64,000 nt of DNA from Actinomycetospora lemnae (GTDB lineage Bacteria; Actinomycetota; Actinomycetes; Mycobacteriales; Pseudonocardiaceae), in the NCBI RefSeq assembly GCF_028737315.1, contig NZ_JAQZAO010000001.1:434001-498000 (forward strand). The letters run 5' to 3'. A program made the translations under genes and the position numbers. Positions 26,814-36,053 of the stretch are shown piece by piece (the stretch's first letter is position 1; the number at the start of each line of letters is the position of its first letter). Under the pieces are notes generated by a model. The model was not told the DNA's origin, did not search any database, and saw only the letters and a list, made by a program, of their open reading frames with translations.

Positions 26814-27954
26814 GCCCGGCTTCGCCCGGGCGCGGTTCGTCCTGCCCCGCGCGCCCGACGGCTCCGACGCGGTCTACCTCGCCGGCAACTCCCTCGGCGC
26901 GCAGCCCCACGCGGCACGCGAGGCGCTGCTGTCGGCGGTCGACGAGCAGTGGGCGCGGGTCGGGGTCGCCGGCTGGGAGGCGTGCGGCTGGTGGGCGACG
27001 CCCCAGCGCCTCGGTGACCGGGTGGGCGCGCTGGTCGGGGCGGCGCCGGGGCAGGTCGTCGTCGGCGATTCGACGTCGGTGCAGCTCTTCGGCCTGCTCA
27101 TCGCCGCCGCGCGGCTGCGACCGGACCGTCACGTGCTGCTCTCCGACGCCGGCCACTTCCCCACCGACCGCTACCTGGCGACGTCGGTGGCGCGCCTGAC
27201 CGGGCTCACGCTGCGGACCACCTCACCCGACGCGATGGCCCCGGACGCGGACACCGCCGTCGTCGCCGTGCCCGCGGTGGACTTCCGCACCGGCGAGCGG
27301 TGGGACCTCGCGACGATCGTCGACCGGGCCCACGAGGCCGGCGCCGTCGTCGTCGCCGACCTCTCGCACGCGGTCGGCGTCATGCCCGTCGATCTCGACG
27401 CGCTGGGCGTCGACCTGGCCGTCGGCTGCACGTACAAGTACCTCAACGGCGGGCCGGGCGCGCCCGCGTTCGCCTACGTCGCGACGCGGCACCACGAGGT
27501 GCTCGACCCCCCGCTGACCGGGTGGACCGGGCACGCCGACCCGTTCGGGATGACCGAGGCGTGGACCCCCGCGCCCGGCGTGGGGCGGCTGCGCGTCGGG
27601 ACCCCGCCGATGCTCTCGATGCTCGCCCTCGACGGCGCCCTCGGGGTGTTCGACGACGTCGACCTCGCCGGCGTCCGGGCGGCGTCGCTGGCGCTCGGGG
27701 ACGCGTTCCTCGAGGCGCTGCCGGCGGGGACGGACGTCGTCACCCCGCGCGAGCACGAGCGCCGGGGCGGGCACGTGGCGGTGCGGGTGCGCGACGCCGA
27801 CGGGATGTGCGCGGCGCTGGCCCGGCGGGGGGTCGTCGTCGATGCCCGGCCGCCGGACCTGCTGCGCTTCGGGTTCGCGGCGCCCTACGTGACGCTCGAC
27901 GACGCCCGCACCGCGGCCGGGGAGCTCGCGGCGCTGCTCTGGTCGGCCTCCTGA
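26791..27954 (+). CDS. kynU: Kynureninase (class V aminotransferase fold)
   Basis: A 387-aa PLP enzyme that would cleave kynurenine to anthranilate and alanine. Seen: [11 protein letters not shown] near the start, [11 protein letters not shown], and the PLP-lysine block [16 protein letters not shown] preceded by [13 protein letters not shown]. This combination is characteristic of kynureninase rather than cysteine desulfurase. The GTG start overlaps the end of sthA by 23 bases. No other tryptophan catabolism gene is visible nearby. Confidence 0.8.
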   Translation: MPSNSSPEPGFARARFVLPRAPDGSDAVYLAGNSLGAQPHAAREALLSAVDEQWARVGVAGWEACGWWATPQRLGDRVGALVGAAPGQVVVGDSTSVQLFGLLIAAARLRPDRHVLLSDAGHFPTDRYLATSVARLTGLTLRTTSPDAMAPDADTAVVAVPAVDFRTGERWDLATIVDRAHEAGAVVVADLSHAVGVMPVDLDALGVDLAVGCTYKYLNGGPGAPAFAYVATRHHEVLDPPLTGWTGHADPFGMTEAWTPAPGVGRLRVGTPPMLSMLALDGALGVFDDVDLAGVRAASLALGDAFLEALPAGTDVVTPREHERRGGHVAVRVRDADGMCAALARRGVVVDARPPDLLRFGFAAPYVTLDDARTAAGELAALLWSAS

Positions 27955-27958
27955 CGCA

Positions 27959-28005
27959 ACGAACGCGCCGTTCGCTGCGGTAGAAGCAGCGAACGGCGCG
28001 TTCGT
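27959..28005. terminator. 20-bp perfect inverted repeat, probable bidirectional terminator
   Basis: The arm ending in GTTCGCTGC (27959-27978) pairs perfectly over 20 bases with the arm starting GCAGCGAAC (27986-28005), with a 7-base loop GGTAGAA. It lies between the convergent kynU and Vms1-like genes. The half-site GCAGCGAAC recurs in hairpins at 54636 and 55916. Confidence 0.7.
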
Positions 28006-28021
28006 ATCGTGCGGGTCCGGC

Positions 28022-29149
28022 TCAGCTGCCGGTCGGGAAGCGCAGGATCGCGCCGACGTGGTCGACGAGGTCGGTGCCCCCGCCGAGGACGTCGACGTTG
28101 CCGCCGAGCGCGCCGACGGTGCGCAGCAGCACCTGCTCGGCCGGGCGCTTGACCGGCTCGGTGTCCGAGAGCTGCTCGAGGTTCTTCGGGTCCGTCGAGA
28201 TCTGCTCCGGCGACGAGCCCACGTACAGCTCGCCCGGGACCTCCTTGCCGTCGATCACCAGCAGCGTGTCGATCGCACCCTGACGCGCGGCCTCGAGCAC
28301 CGGCTCGAAGCCCTCGACGGCGTTGCCGTGCCCCTTGGCCTCCGCGAAGCGCTCGCGCACGCCGGTCTCGCGCTCGGTGGCGACGACGCCGGCGGCCGTG
28401 AGCAGGGCGTCCTCGAGGGCGTCCTCGGAGGCGCCGGCCGCGCGGCTGCCGGCCTCGATCTCGCGGGTGATCTCGGCGAGGTCACCGGGCAGCTCGTTGC
28501 GCACCGCCGACCGCCCCTGGATCTCGCCGGCCACGACGATGACCTCGGGACGGAACTGCTTGACCGCGCTGCGGATGCCCTTGACCACCTCGTCGGCGTT
28601 CTCGTACGAGGCCATCTCGTGCCGGTTCTGCCGGGTCCGGTTGCCGAGGCCGCCGCCGCGGGCCTTGTGCACGGTCTCGAGGGCCTGGCCCTTGATCGTC
28701 TCCTCGTCGAGCTCGCGGGCGCCCTCGGAGTTGTCGGCGATCACCTGGTAGAGGTCGCCACCGGTCTGGTCGACGACGGCGAGCAGCACGCGCACCGAGC
28801 CGCTCTGGCTGCGGTAGTAGCGGCCGAGCTCGGGCAGCGGCGACCAGATGGCGACGTCACCCGCGGCGTCGACGGCCTCGACCTCGTCGTCGAAGAGGAT
28901 CCCCTCGGACGAGGCGACGAGGACGCGCCCGACCTCCGTGATCGATCCGGGGCGCTCGCCACCCAGCTCGTCGTCGAGCGCCGCGAGCGTCTTGTCGTCC
29001 GCGCCGGCGTCCTTGAGCTGCTTCTGCAGGTGCTGCCACCGCAGCGCGACCTGCTTGGCCGAGTTCTCGCCGGCCTGCACGGCCTCCAGGTAGACCGTCG
29101 CGAACGGCCCCGGCCGCTCGAAGATGTCCCGAGTGCGCGACAGGTCCAT
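28022..29149 (-). CDS. Rv2629-like / Vms1-type (baeRF family) protein
   Basis: A 375-aa protein resembling the actinobacterial Rv2629 family, which is related to eRF1/Vms1 release-factor-like domains. Features are MDLSRTRDIFERPGPFATVYL at the start, the block RPEVIVVAGEIQGRSAVRNELP in the middle and an RNA-release-factor-like C-terminal Rossmann part. Family members are suggested peptidyl-tRNA hydrolases or ribosome-rescue factors; activity here is inference. The ATG at 29149 was chosen for the AGGAGG site about 8 bases upstream; a GTG at 29170 would place that site inside the gene. Confidence 0.65.
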   Translation of the reverse strand: MDLSRTRDIFERPGPFATVYLEAVQAGENSAKQVALRWQHLQKQLKDAGADDKTLAALDDELGGERPGSITEVGRVLVASSEGILFDDEVEAVDAAGDVAIWSPLPELGRYYRSQSGSVRVLLAVVDQTGGDLYQVIADNSEGARELDEETIKGQALETVHKARGGGLGNRTRQNRHEMASYENADEVVKGIRSAVKQFRPEVIVVAGEIQGRSAVRNELPGDLAEITREIEAGSRAAGASEDALEDALLTAAGVVATERETGVRERFAEAKGHGNAVEGFEPVLEAARQGAIDTLLVIDGKEVPGELYVGSSPEQISTDPKNLEQLSDTEPVKRPAEQVLLRTVGALGGNVDVLGGGTDLVDHVGAILRFPTGS

Positions 29150-29274
29150 CCGGTGTTCCTCCTGCTCCACCCCGCCCCGGTGTGGGGCGGGGAACGTCGA
29201 TTCCCGTGCTCGACGCCTACCCTCTCGCCCGGTCCGGCATGCGTCCCCGGCGGGTGTGCGGTAAGCCCTGCGGC

Positions 29275-30120
29275 GTGCGGGAGATTCCGGTCGACGAGGT
29301 GGCCGACACCGTCCGGCGGCTGTGCGTCGAGGCCAACCACGAGCTGCGCGGCGACCACGTCGACGTCCTGCGGCGGGCTCGGGAGCGCGAGCAGTCGCCG
29401 ATCGGGCGGGAGGTGCTCGACCGGCTGCTCGCGAACGCCGAGGTGTCCGCGCGGGAGCGGATCGCCTTCTGCCAGGACACCGGGTACGCGGTGTGCTTCC
29501 TCGAGATCGGGCAGGACGTGCACTTCACCGGCGGCTCCCTGGCCGCGGCGCTCGACCGGGGTGTGGCCGAGGGCTACCGCGAGGGCTACCTGCGGGCGTC
29601 GCTGGTGCGCTCGCCCGTCGACCGCCGCAACACCGGCGACAACACCCCGGCGATGGTCCACTACGACCTCGTCGAGGGCTCCGACGTGCGGCTGACGCTG
29701 CTGGTCAAGGGCGCGGGCTGCGACAACATGTCGGCGCTGCGGATGCTCACGCCCGCGGCCGGGGTGGAGGGGATGAAGCGCTTCGTCGTCGAGACGATCG
29801 AGGCGGCGGGGCCGTCGGCGTCGCCCCCGGTCACCGTCGGGATCGGGATGGGCGGCACGTTCGACCGCGCCGCGGTGCTCGCGAAGAAGGCCCTGACCCG
29901 CGAGCCGACCGGCTCGCCGTCACCGGATCCCCGGCTGGCCGAGCTGGAGGCCGAGCTGGTCGACGCCATCGACGCCACGGGCATCGGGCCGGCGGGCTTC
30001 GGGGGCACGGTGACGACGGTCGCCGTGCACGTGGAGGCCTACCCGACCCACATCGCGGCGTTCCCCGTGGCCGTCAACCTGGACTGCCACTCCCACCGCG
30101 TGCGGGCGGTGACCCTGTGA
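29275..30120 (+). CDS. Class I fumarate hydratase, alpha (N-terminal) subunit
   Basis: A 281-aa iron-sulfur hydro-lyase subunit of the class I fumarase/tartrate dehydratase type. Cluster-linked motif FCQDTGYAVCF at about residue 65, KGAGCDNMSALRML, and VGIGMGGTFDRAAVLAKKAL. In many homologues a Cys precedes the VGIG block (PCPP); here that position reads SASPP, so the cluster ligands may be arranged differently. GTG start at 29275 was chosen because VREIPVDEVADTV begins the domain. The beta subunit follows with a GTGA overlap. Confidence 0.8.
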   Translation: MREIPVDEVADTVRRLCVEANHELRGDHVDVLRRAREREQSPIGREVLDRLLANAEVSARERIAFCQDTGYAVCFLEIGQDVHFTGGSLAAALDRGVAEGYREGYLRASLVRSPVDRRNTGDNTPAMVHYDLVEGSDVRLTLLVKGAGCDNMSALRMLTPAAGVEGMKRFVVETIEAAGPSASPPVTVGIGMGGTFDRAAVLAKKALTREPTGSPSPDPRLAELEAELVDAIDATGIGPAGFGGTVTTVAVHVEAYPTHIAAFPVAVNLDCHSHRVRAVTL

Positions 30121-30749
30121 CGGGCTCGCGAGATGCCAGCCTGGCGTCCACGCCGGCAGATCCGACACAGCACGCCGATAGGGTCAGGAAACCCCCCACG
30201 TCGATCCGGCTCCCCCTCGACGCGGACACGGTGCGCGAGCTGCGCAGCGGCGACTCGGTGCTCCTGTCCGGCCCCCTGGTGACGGGCCGGGACGCCGCGC
30301 ACGCCCGCTTCGCCGCGGCCCTGTCGGCCGGCGAGGCACTCCCGTTCGACCCGGCCGGCGAGACCCTCTACTTCGTCGGCCCCACGCCCGCCCGCCCCGG
30401 ACACCCGATCGGTGCGGCCGGCCCGACCACGGCGTCGCGGATGGACGCCTGGTCGCCGCTGCTCGTCGAGCGCGGTCTGCGCGGGATGATCGGCAAGGGT
30501 CGGCGCTCGGACGCGGTCAAGGACGCCATGGCCCGGCACGGGTGCGTCTACTTCGGCGCCATCGAGGGCACCGCGGCGCTGCTCTCGCAGTGCGTGACCT
30601 CGTCCGAGGTGATCGCCTACGAGGACCTGGGCGCCGAGGCCGTGCACCGCCTCGAGGTCCGCGACTTCCCGGCGCTCGTCGTCGACGACCTCCACGGCGG
30701 TGACCTCTACCGCGACGGCCCGGCCCGCTGGCGGCGCGTCGCGCGGTGA
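30117..30749 (+). CDS. Class I fumarate hydratase, beta (C-terminal) subunit
   Basis: A 210-aa Fe-S hydro-lyase beta subunit. Seen: LRSGDSVLLSGPLVTGRDAAH, then YFVGPTPARPGHPIGAAGPTTASRMD (the substrate-binding PxG...GPTT region) and GMIGKGRRSD. With the alpha subunit it would hydrate fumarate to malate. Translation is coupled to the alpha gene by a GTGA overlap. The first 28 residues are not part of the domain. Confidence 0.85.
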   Translation: MTGSRDASLASTPADPTQHADRVRKPPTSIRLPLDADTVRELRSGDSVLLSGPLVTGRDAAHARFAAALSAGEALPFDPAGETLYFVGPTPARPGHPIGAAGPTTASRMDAWSPLLVERGLRGMIGKGRRSDAVKDAMARHGCVYFGAIEGTAALLSQCVTSSEVIAYEDLGAEAVHRLEVRDFPALVVDDLHGGDLYRDGPARWRRVAR

Positions 30750-30856
30750 CCATGTGGCGATCCCGGCGCCAGGTGCCGGCGATGCCGCATCGCTCGCACG
30801 ACCGCGGAGTGCTCTGATCGACCCCGCAGGCACGAGCCACGAGAACGGGGTCGAAC

Positions 30857-31603
30857 ATGCACCACGACGCGGTCCTCGCCGAGACGATCGGCATCCGCGG
30901 TCACGGCGACGACGAGATCGAGGCCTACACCGCGCGGCCGATGGACGGCACCCCGCGCGGCGGCATGATCGTCATCCACCACATGCCGGGCTACGACGCC
31001 GCGACCAAGGAGATCACGCGGCGCTTCGCGACCATGGGCCACCACGCCATCTGCCCGAACCTCTACACCCGCGAGGCGCCCGGCGCCGACCCCGACGACG
31101 CCGCGGCCGCCGCCCGCGCCCAGGGCGGGGTGCCCGACGAGCGGTTCGTCGGCGACGCCGCCGGCGCGGCCCGCTGGCTGCGCTCGCTCCCGACGTCCAA
31201 CGGCCGGGTCGGCGCCATCGGCTTCTGCTCCGGCGGGCGCCAGGCGGTCCTCGCCGGCATCGCGGTCGACGTCCAGGCGGCCGTCGACTGCTACGGCGCG
31301 TTCGTCGTCGGCACGCCGCCCGAGGGCTTCCCGCTGCAGGTCTCCCCGCTGGCCGACCGCATCCCGGACCTGCAGGCGCCCCTGCTCGGCCTCTTCGGCA
31401 ACGAGGACTCCTACCCCTCCCCCGACCAGGTCGACGAGCTCGAGAAGCTGCTCCAGGAGCACGGCAAGACCTACGAGTTCCACCGCTACGACGACGCCGG
31501 CCACGCCTTCTTCGCCGTCGACCGGCCCAGCTACCGGCCCGCCGCGGCCGTCGACGGCTGGCAGCGCATCGCCGGCTTCCTCGCCCGGCACCTGGAGGCG
31601 TAG
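30857..31603 (+). CDS. Dienelactone hydrolase family protein
   Basis: A 248-aa alpha/beta hydrolase of the dienelactone hydrolase family. The nucleophile is Cys in GFCSGG, the acid is in GNEDSYPSP and the catalytic His in DDAGHAFF, which is the classical Cys-Asp-His triad. The true substrate is unknown; the family ranges well beyond dienelactone. ATG start. A short DUF6295-like gene follows by 3 bases, so the two are likely cotranscribed. Confidence 0.85.
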   Translation: MHHDAVLAETIGIRGHGDDEIEAYTARPMDGTPRGGMIVIHHMPGYDAATKEITRRFATMGHHAICPNLYTREAPGADPDDAAAAARAQGGVPDERFVGDAAGAARWLRSLPTSNGRVGAIGFCSGGRQAVLAGIAVDVQAAVDCYGAFVVGTPPEGFPLQVSPLADRIPDLQAPLLGLFGNEDSYPSPDQVDELEKLLQEHGKTYEFHRYDDAGHAFFAVDRPSYRPAAAVDGWQRIAGFLARHLEA

Positions 31604-31606
31604 ACC

Positions 31607-31864
31607 GTGTGCACCTACAGCACCGAGAAGCTCGACCTGGCCCGCTCGAGCGGCAAGGGCGCCGACGGCTGGTTCCCGCTGCAGACGGCGACCGTCTACT
31701 ACGACCACCCCGTCCACGCGCCGGACCCGCACACCGTGAACATCGACTTCCTCAACCCCGAGCGCGGGCCCGGCGCCCGGGTCGCCGTCGAGCTCAGCCT
31801 CGACTCGGCCCGTGAGCTCCTCGCCGCCCTCCAGGTGACCGTGGAGCGCGCCGCCGAGCACTGA
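31607..31864 (+). CDS. Small protein, probable DUF6295 family
   Basis: An 85-aa protein starting with GTG three bases after the dienelactone hydrolase stop. It contains CTYSTEKLDLARSSGKG, VYYDHPVHAPDPHT and LNPERGPGARVAVEL, a compact pattern I associate with the small DUF6295 family in actinobacteria. Function unknown; the tight spacing suggests it works with, or is at least made alongside, the hydrolase. Confidence 0.6.
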   Translation: MCTYSTEKLDLARSSGKGADGWFPLQTATVYYDHPVHAPDPHTVNIDFLNPERGPGARVAVELSLDSARELLAALQVTVERAAEH

Positions 31865-31884
31865 CCCCTCCCCCGCGGCTCCTG

Positions 31885-31950
31885 GTGATCAGGGGCGACC
31901 GCACGCGCCCGCCCGGGACCTCCGGGGTGCACGCCGTCGCCCCTGATCAC
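31885..31950. repeat. 15-bp inverted repeat with 36-base spacer, probable terminator
   Basis: GTGATCAGGGGCGAC (31885-31899) is the exact reverse complement of GTCGCCCCTGATCAC (31936-31950). It lies 20 bases after the DUF6295-like gene and before the PadR promoter. Confidence 0.6.
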
Positions 31951-31985
31951 GGTTCGGCATCGGCGCCTTGCTCGGCCGATACTAG

Positions 31986-31995
31986 CGATATATCG
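31986..31995. promoter_or_regulatory. Candidate PadR operator
   Basis: CGATATATCG is a perfect AT-centred 10-bp palindrome, conspicuous in this GC-rich DNA, 37 bases upstream of the padR ATG. PadR proteins commonly repress their own genes through such AT-rich palindromes. Confidence 0.45.
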
Positions 31996-32032
31996 TTGAC
32001 GTGTCGCGAACGAACGTAGAAGGAGGAGCGAC

Positions 32033-32803
32033 ATGAACTGGCACGACATCCCCGACGGACGGGGACACGGAGAGGGCCCCGAGCGCCGGGGGCACGGCGG
32101 CGGTCACGGGCACGGCCCGCGCCGCCACGGCGGGTTCGCCCGCGAGGCGGTGTTCGGCCACGGCGGCCCGCGCGGCGGGTTCCGTCGCGGCGGTCGGGGT
32201 GGCCCGTTCGGCCGGCCCGGCGGTCCCGGCGGCTTCGGCTTCGGGGGGCCCGGCTTCGGCGGCGGCCCCGGTGGTCGCGGTGGCCCCGGTGGCTTCGGTG
32301 GTGGTCCGCGCGGCGGCCACCGCGGACGCCGGGCGCGCGGCGACGTGCGCACGGCGGTGCTGGCCCTCCTCGCGGAGGAGCCGATGCACGGCTACCAGAT
32401 CATCCAGGAGATCGGCGAGCGCTCCGGCGGCTCGTGGCGCCCCAGCCCGGGCTCGGTCTACCCGACGGTCTCGCAGCTCGCGGACGAGGGCCTGGTGCGC
32501 ACCGAGAAGGCCGAGGGCCGCTCGGTGATCCACCTGACCGACGCCGGTCGCACCTACGTCGACGAGCACCGCGAGGAGCTCGACGCCGTCTGGAACACCG
32601 CGGCGGCCGAGGACGGCTTCGGCGCGCTGCGCGAGGCCGGCCGGGGACTGTTCGGCGCGGTCGCGCAGGTCGCCCAGGTCGGACGGGAGGAGCAGGTCGC
32701 CGAGGCGGTGCGCCTGCTCGACGACACCCGCCGGCGCCTCTACCTGCTGCTCGCGGGCGAGGGCACGGCCGAGGCGACCGACACCACGGAGGACGACGGG
32801 TGA
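32033..32803 (+). CDS. PadR family transcriptional regulator with Gly/His-rich N-terminal extension
   Basis: A 256-aa protein. Residues 1-100 are low complexity, rich in Gly, His, Arg and Pro (for example GGHGHGPRRHGG and FGGPGFGGGPGG), with several histidines that could bind metal. The PadR winged-helix domain starts at about residue 101: RTAVLALLAEEPMHGYQII, SPGSVYPTVSQLADEGLV and VIHLTDAGR. The C-terminal helices would mediate dimerisation. A strong AGGAGGAG site precedes the ATG. It likely represses itself at the upstream palindrome. Confidence 0.8.
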   Translation: MNWHDIPDGRGHGEGPERRGHGGGHGHGPRRHGGFAREAVFGHGGPRGGFRRGGRGGPFGRPGGPGGFGFGGPGFGGGPGGRGGPGGFGGGPRGGHRGRRARGDVRTAVLALLAEEPMHGYQIIQEIGERSGGSWRPSPGSVYPTVSQLADEGLVRTEKAEGRSVIHLTDAGRTYVDEHREELDAVWNTAAAEDGFGALREAGRGLFGAVAQVAQVGREEQVAEAVRLLDDTRRRLYLLLAGEGTAEATDTTEDDG

Positions 32804-32903
32804 CCGTCACGGGCCGGCAACGCACGCGTCACCTCGCGTCACACGTCCGGCCTAGGCTTCCTGGTCCGCAGACCGTGGCATCGAGGAGGCCCGAGGACCG
32901 GCC

Positions 32904-33869
32904 GTGCTCCTGCGACGACCCCCGTCGGGACCCCCCTCGCCCGGACCCGTCCTCCGCGACGTCCCGGGCGAGGCGTGGGCCCTGCAGTACCGCACCGTGC
33001 ACGGGTACCGCCGCGCCTTCCGCATGGCGGGCTCCGGGCCGGTGCTCCTGCTGATCCACGGCATCGGTGACGACTCGTCGACCTGGCGTCCCCTGCTGGA
33101 CGACCTCGCCCGGGACCACACCGTCCTGGCGCCCGACCTCCTCGGTCACGGCGGCTCGGACAAGCCCCGCGGCGACTACTCCGTCGCCGCCTACGCCAAC
33201 GGGATGCGGGACCTGCTCGGTGTCCTCGACATCGACCGCGCGACCCTCGTCGGGCACTCGCTCGGCGGCGGCGTCGCCATGCAGTTCGCCTACCAGTACC
33301 CCGAGCGCACCGAGCGGATCGTGCTCGTCGGCGCCGGGGGCGTCTCGCAGTCGGTGAGCCCGGCGCTGCGCGCGGCGTCGCTGCCGGGCGCGCAGCTCGT
33401 CCTCGGGATGCTCGGGCTGCCCGGGATGCGCGCGCAGACCGAGGCCGTGATGTGGGCGCTGCACCGCCTCGACCACCCGCTCGGCCGCGACGCCGAGGAC
33501 CTCGTCCGGCTCGTCGACGCCCTGCCCGACGCCACCAGCCGCAGCGCGTTCCTGCGCACGCTGCGCGCGGTGGTGGACTGGCGCGGCCAGGTCGTCACCA
33601 TGCTCGACCGCTGCTACCTCACCGCCGGCATGCCGACGCTGCTGCTGTGGGGCTCCGACGACGTGGTCGTCCCGGTCGAGCACGCGCAGCTCGCCCACGA
33701 CGCGATGCCGGGCAGCCGGCTCGAGGTGTTCGAGGGCGCCGGGCACTTCCCGTTCCACACCCACCCGGACGAGGTCCTGGCCGCCCTGCGGGCGTTCCTC
33801 GCCGAGAGCGAGCCCGCCCGCTGGAGCGCCGCCGAGTGGCGCGAGCTGCTGCGCCGCGGTCGCGACTAG
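32904..33869 (+). CDS. Alpha/beta hydrolase (Rv2715-like)
   Basis: A 321-aa alpha/beta hydrolase. Oxyanion block LLIHGIGDDSSTW, nucleophile elbow VGHSLGGG, acid in WGSDDVVVP and catalytic His in GAGHFPFH. The order after sthA recalls Rv2715 in M. tuberculosis, which is the basis for the name; the substrate is unknown. GTG start. Confidence 0.75.
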   Translation: MLLRRPPSGPPSPGPVLRDVPGEAWALQYRTVHGYRRAFRMAGSGPVLLLIHGIGDDSSTWRPLLDDLARDHTVLAPDLLGHGGSDKPRGDYSVAAYANGMRDLLGVLDIDRATLVGHSLGGGVAMQFAYQYPERTERIVLVGAGGVSQSVSPALRAASLPGAQLVLGMLGLPGMRAQTEAVMWALHRLDHPLGRDAEDLVRLVDALPDATSRSAFLRTLRAVVDWRGQVVTMLDRCYLTAGMPTLLLWGSDDVVVPVEHAQLAHDAMPGSRLEVFEGAGHFPFHTHPDEVLAALRAFLAESEPARWSAAEWRELLRRGRD

Positions 33870-33968
33870 CCCTCGAGCAACCCCCGACCGGCGCCCGTCC
33901 TGCCGGCCACGAGCGCATCGGATCACGCCCGCGGGCAGCCGCACCCGGCCATGGGTGAGGATGGCCGG

Positions 33969-36053
33969 GTGAGCTCCCCGACGACGACGCAGGCCCCCGA
34001 CGACCCCTACCTCTGGCTCGAGGACGTCACCGGCGACGAGGCGCTGGCGTGGGTGCAGGAGCGCAACGCCGAGTCCCTCGGGGTCCTCACCGGCTCCGCG
34101 GAGTTCGACGAGCTGCGCGACGGCCTGCGCGCGGTGCTCGACGCCGACGACCGCATCCCCTACGTGCGGCGCCGCGGCGAGCTGCTCTACAACTTCTGGC
34201 AGGACGCCGAGCACCCGCGCGGGCTCTGGCGGCGCACGACGCTGGAGAGCTACCGCACCGGCGACCCCGACTGGGAGCTGCTGCTCGACGTCGACGCGCT
34301 GGCGGCGGCGGAGGACGAGAACTGGGTGTGGGCCGGCGCGGGCGTGCGCTATCCGGACTACACCCGCGCGCTCGTCCAGCTCTCGCGCGGCGGCGCCGAC
34401 GCCACCGTCGTGCGCGAGTTCGACCTGCCGACGAAGGGCTGGGTCACCGACGGCTTCACCCTTCCCGAGGCGAAGAGCCGGATCAGCTGGATCGACGACG
34501 ACACGGTGTTCGTCGGCACCGACCTCGGCCCCGGGTCCCTGACGACGTCGGGCTACCCGCGGGTGATGCGGCGCTGGCGGCGCGGGCAGCCGGTCGCCGA
34601 GGCCGAGGTCGTGTTCACCGCCGAGGAGACCGACGTCGCGGCCTTCGCCGGCCACGACCACACCCCCGGCTACGAGCGCGACTTGGTCGGCCGCAGTCCC
34701 GACTTCCACACCACCGAGGAGTACCTGCTGCGCCCCGACGGGACGCAGGTGCTCATCGACGTGCCGCCGGACGCCGAGACCGACGTCGAGCGGGAGTGGC
34801 TGCTCGTGCGCACCCGCTCGCCGTGGTCGATCCCAGGGCCCGGCTCCGCAGGCTCCGCGGGTGGCTCCGGCACCGAGCACCCCGCCGGCTCCCTGCTCTG
34901 CTTCGACCTCGAGGCCTACCTCGCCGGTGACCGCACCGCGCGCGTGCTCTTCGCGCCCACCGCGAGCCGGTCGCTGAGCCACCACGTGTGGACGAAGAAC
35001 CACCTGGTGCTGTCGGTGCTCACCGACGTCGTCACCCGCCTCGAGGTGCTCACGCCGTCGCGCGACTGGGCCCGCCGCGACCTGCCCGCCGGCCCGGAGC
35101 TGGGCTCGGTGGACGTCGTCGGCGTCGACCCCGACCAGAGCGACGAGTACTTCCTCGACACCGACGGCTACACGCGGCCCTCGACGTTCCTGCGCGGCGA
35201 GCTGGGGCTCGAGTCGGACCCGGAGCCCGAGGTGCTGCGCACCGCGCCCGCGCGCTTCGACGCGACCGGGCTGGAGGTGCGGCAGTTCTTCGCCACCTCC
35301 GACGACGGCACGAGGATCCCGTACTTCGTGGTGGGCGACCCCGCGAACACCCCCGGCCCGACGCTGATGACCGGTTACGGCGGCTTCGAGATCGCGCTGA
35401 CCCCGGGCTACAGCGGGGTGATCGGGCGCGGCTGGCTCGCCCGCGGCGGCACGTACGTCGTCGCCAACATCCGCGGCGGCGGCGAGTACGGGCCCACCTG
35501 GCACACCGCCGCGCTCGGCGAGCACCGCCACCGCGCGTACGAGGACTTCGCCGCCGTCGCGCGCGACCTCGTCGACCGCGGGATCACGACCGCGTCGCAG
35601 CTCGCGATCCACGGCGGCAGCAACGGCGGGTTGCTCATGGGCGTGATGCTCACGCGCTACCCGCAGCTGTTCGGGGCCATCGTGGTGATGGTGCCTCTGT
35701 TCGACATGCGCCGCTTCCACCTGCTGCTCGCCGGGGCGTCGTGGATGGCGGAGTACGGCGATCCCGACGACCCGGAGGCGTGGGGGTGGATCTCGCAGTA
35801 CTCGCCGTACCAGAACCTGCGCGCCGACGCGTCCTACCCGCCGGTGCTGGTCACGACGTCGACGCGCGACGACCGCGTGCACCCCGCCCACGCGCGCAAG
35901 GCGGTCGCCCGGCTGCGCGAGCAGGGCCACCGCGTCGAGTACTACGAGAACATCCAGGGCGGGCACGGCGGCGCCGCCGACAACGCCCAGCGCGCCTTCC
36001 AGTGGGCGCTGGTCTTCACCTTCTGCTGGCAGCAGGTCGGCCGACGTACGTGA
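33969..36053 (+). CDS. S9 family prolyl oligopeptidase
   Basis: A 694-aa serine peptidase. It has an N-terminal beta-propeller (from DPYLWLEDVTGDEALAW) and a C-terminal hydrolase domain with the nucleophile in HGGSNGGLLMG, acid in TRDDRVHP and His in GGHGG. These enzymes cleave short peptides after proline or basic residues. A Gly/Ser-rich insertion (GSAGSAGGSG) occurs in the propeller near residue 293. GTG 33969 is preferred over ATG 33951 because the core starts soon after it. The stop codon lies inside a 40-bp palindrome. Confidence 0.85.
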   Translation: MSSPTTTQAPDDPYLWLEDVTGDEALAWVQERNAESLGVLTGSAEFDELRDGLRAVLDADDRIPYVRRRGELLYNFWQDAEHPRGLWRRTTLESYRTGDPDWELLLDVDALAAAEDENWVWAGAGVRYPDYTRALVQLSRGGADATVVREFDLPTKGWVTDGFTLPEAKSRISWIDDDTVFVGTDLGPGSLTTSGYPRVMRRWRRGQPVAEAEVVFTAEETDVAAFAGHDHTPGYERDLVGRSPDFHTTEEYLLRPDGTQVLIDVPPDAETDVEREWLLVRTRSPWSIPGPGSAGSAGGSGTEHPAGSLLCFDLEAYLAGDRTARVLFAPTASRSLSHHVWTKNHLVLSVLTDVVTRLEVLTPSRDWARRDLPAGPELGSVDVVGVDPDQSDEYFLDTDGYTRPSTFLRGELGLESDPEPEVLRTAPARFDATGLEVRQFFATSDDGTRIPYFVVGDPANTPGPTLMTGYGGFEIALTPGYSGVIGRGWLARGGTYVVANIRGGGEYGPTWHTAALGEHRHRAYEDFAAVARDLVDRGITTASQLAIHGGSNGGLLMGVMLTRYPQLFGAIVVMVPLFDMRRFHLLLAGASWMAEYGDPDDPEAWGWISQYSPYQNLRADASYPPVLVTTSTRDDRVHPAHARKAVARLREQGHRVEYYENIQGGHGGAADNAQRAFQWALVFTFCWQQVGRRT

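Noticed and set aside
32090..32340. GGC-rich direct repeats as a possible CRISPR or satellite array
   Set aside because: They encode the Gly-rich arm of the PadR protein in frame, with irregular units and no spacers.
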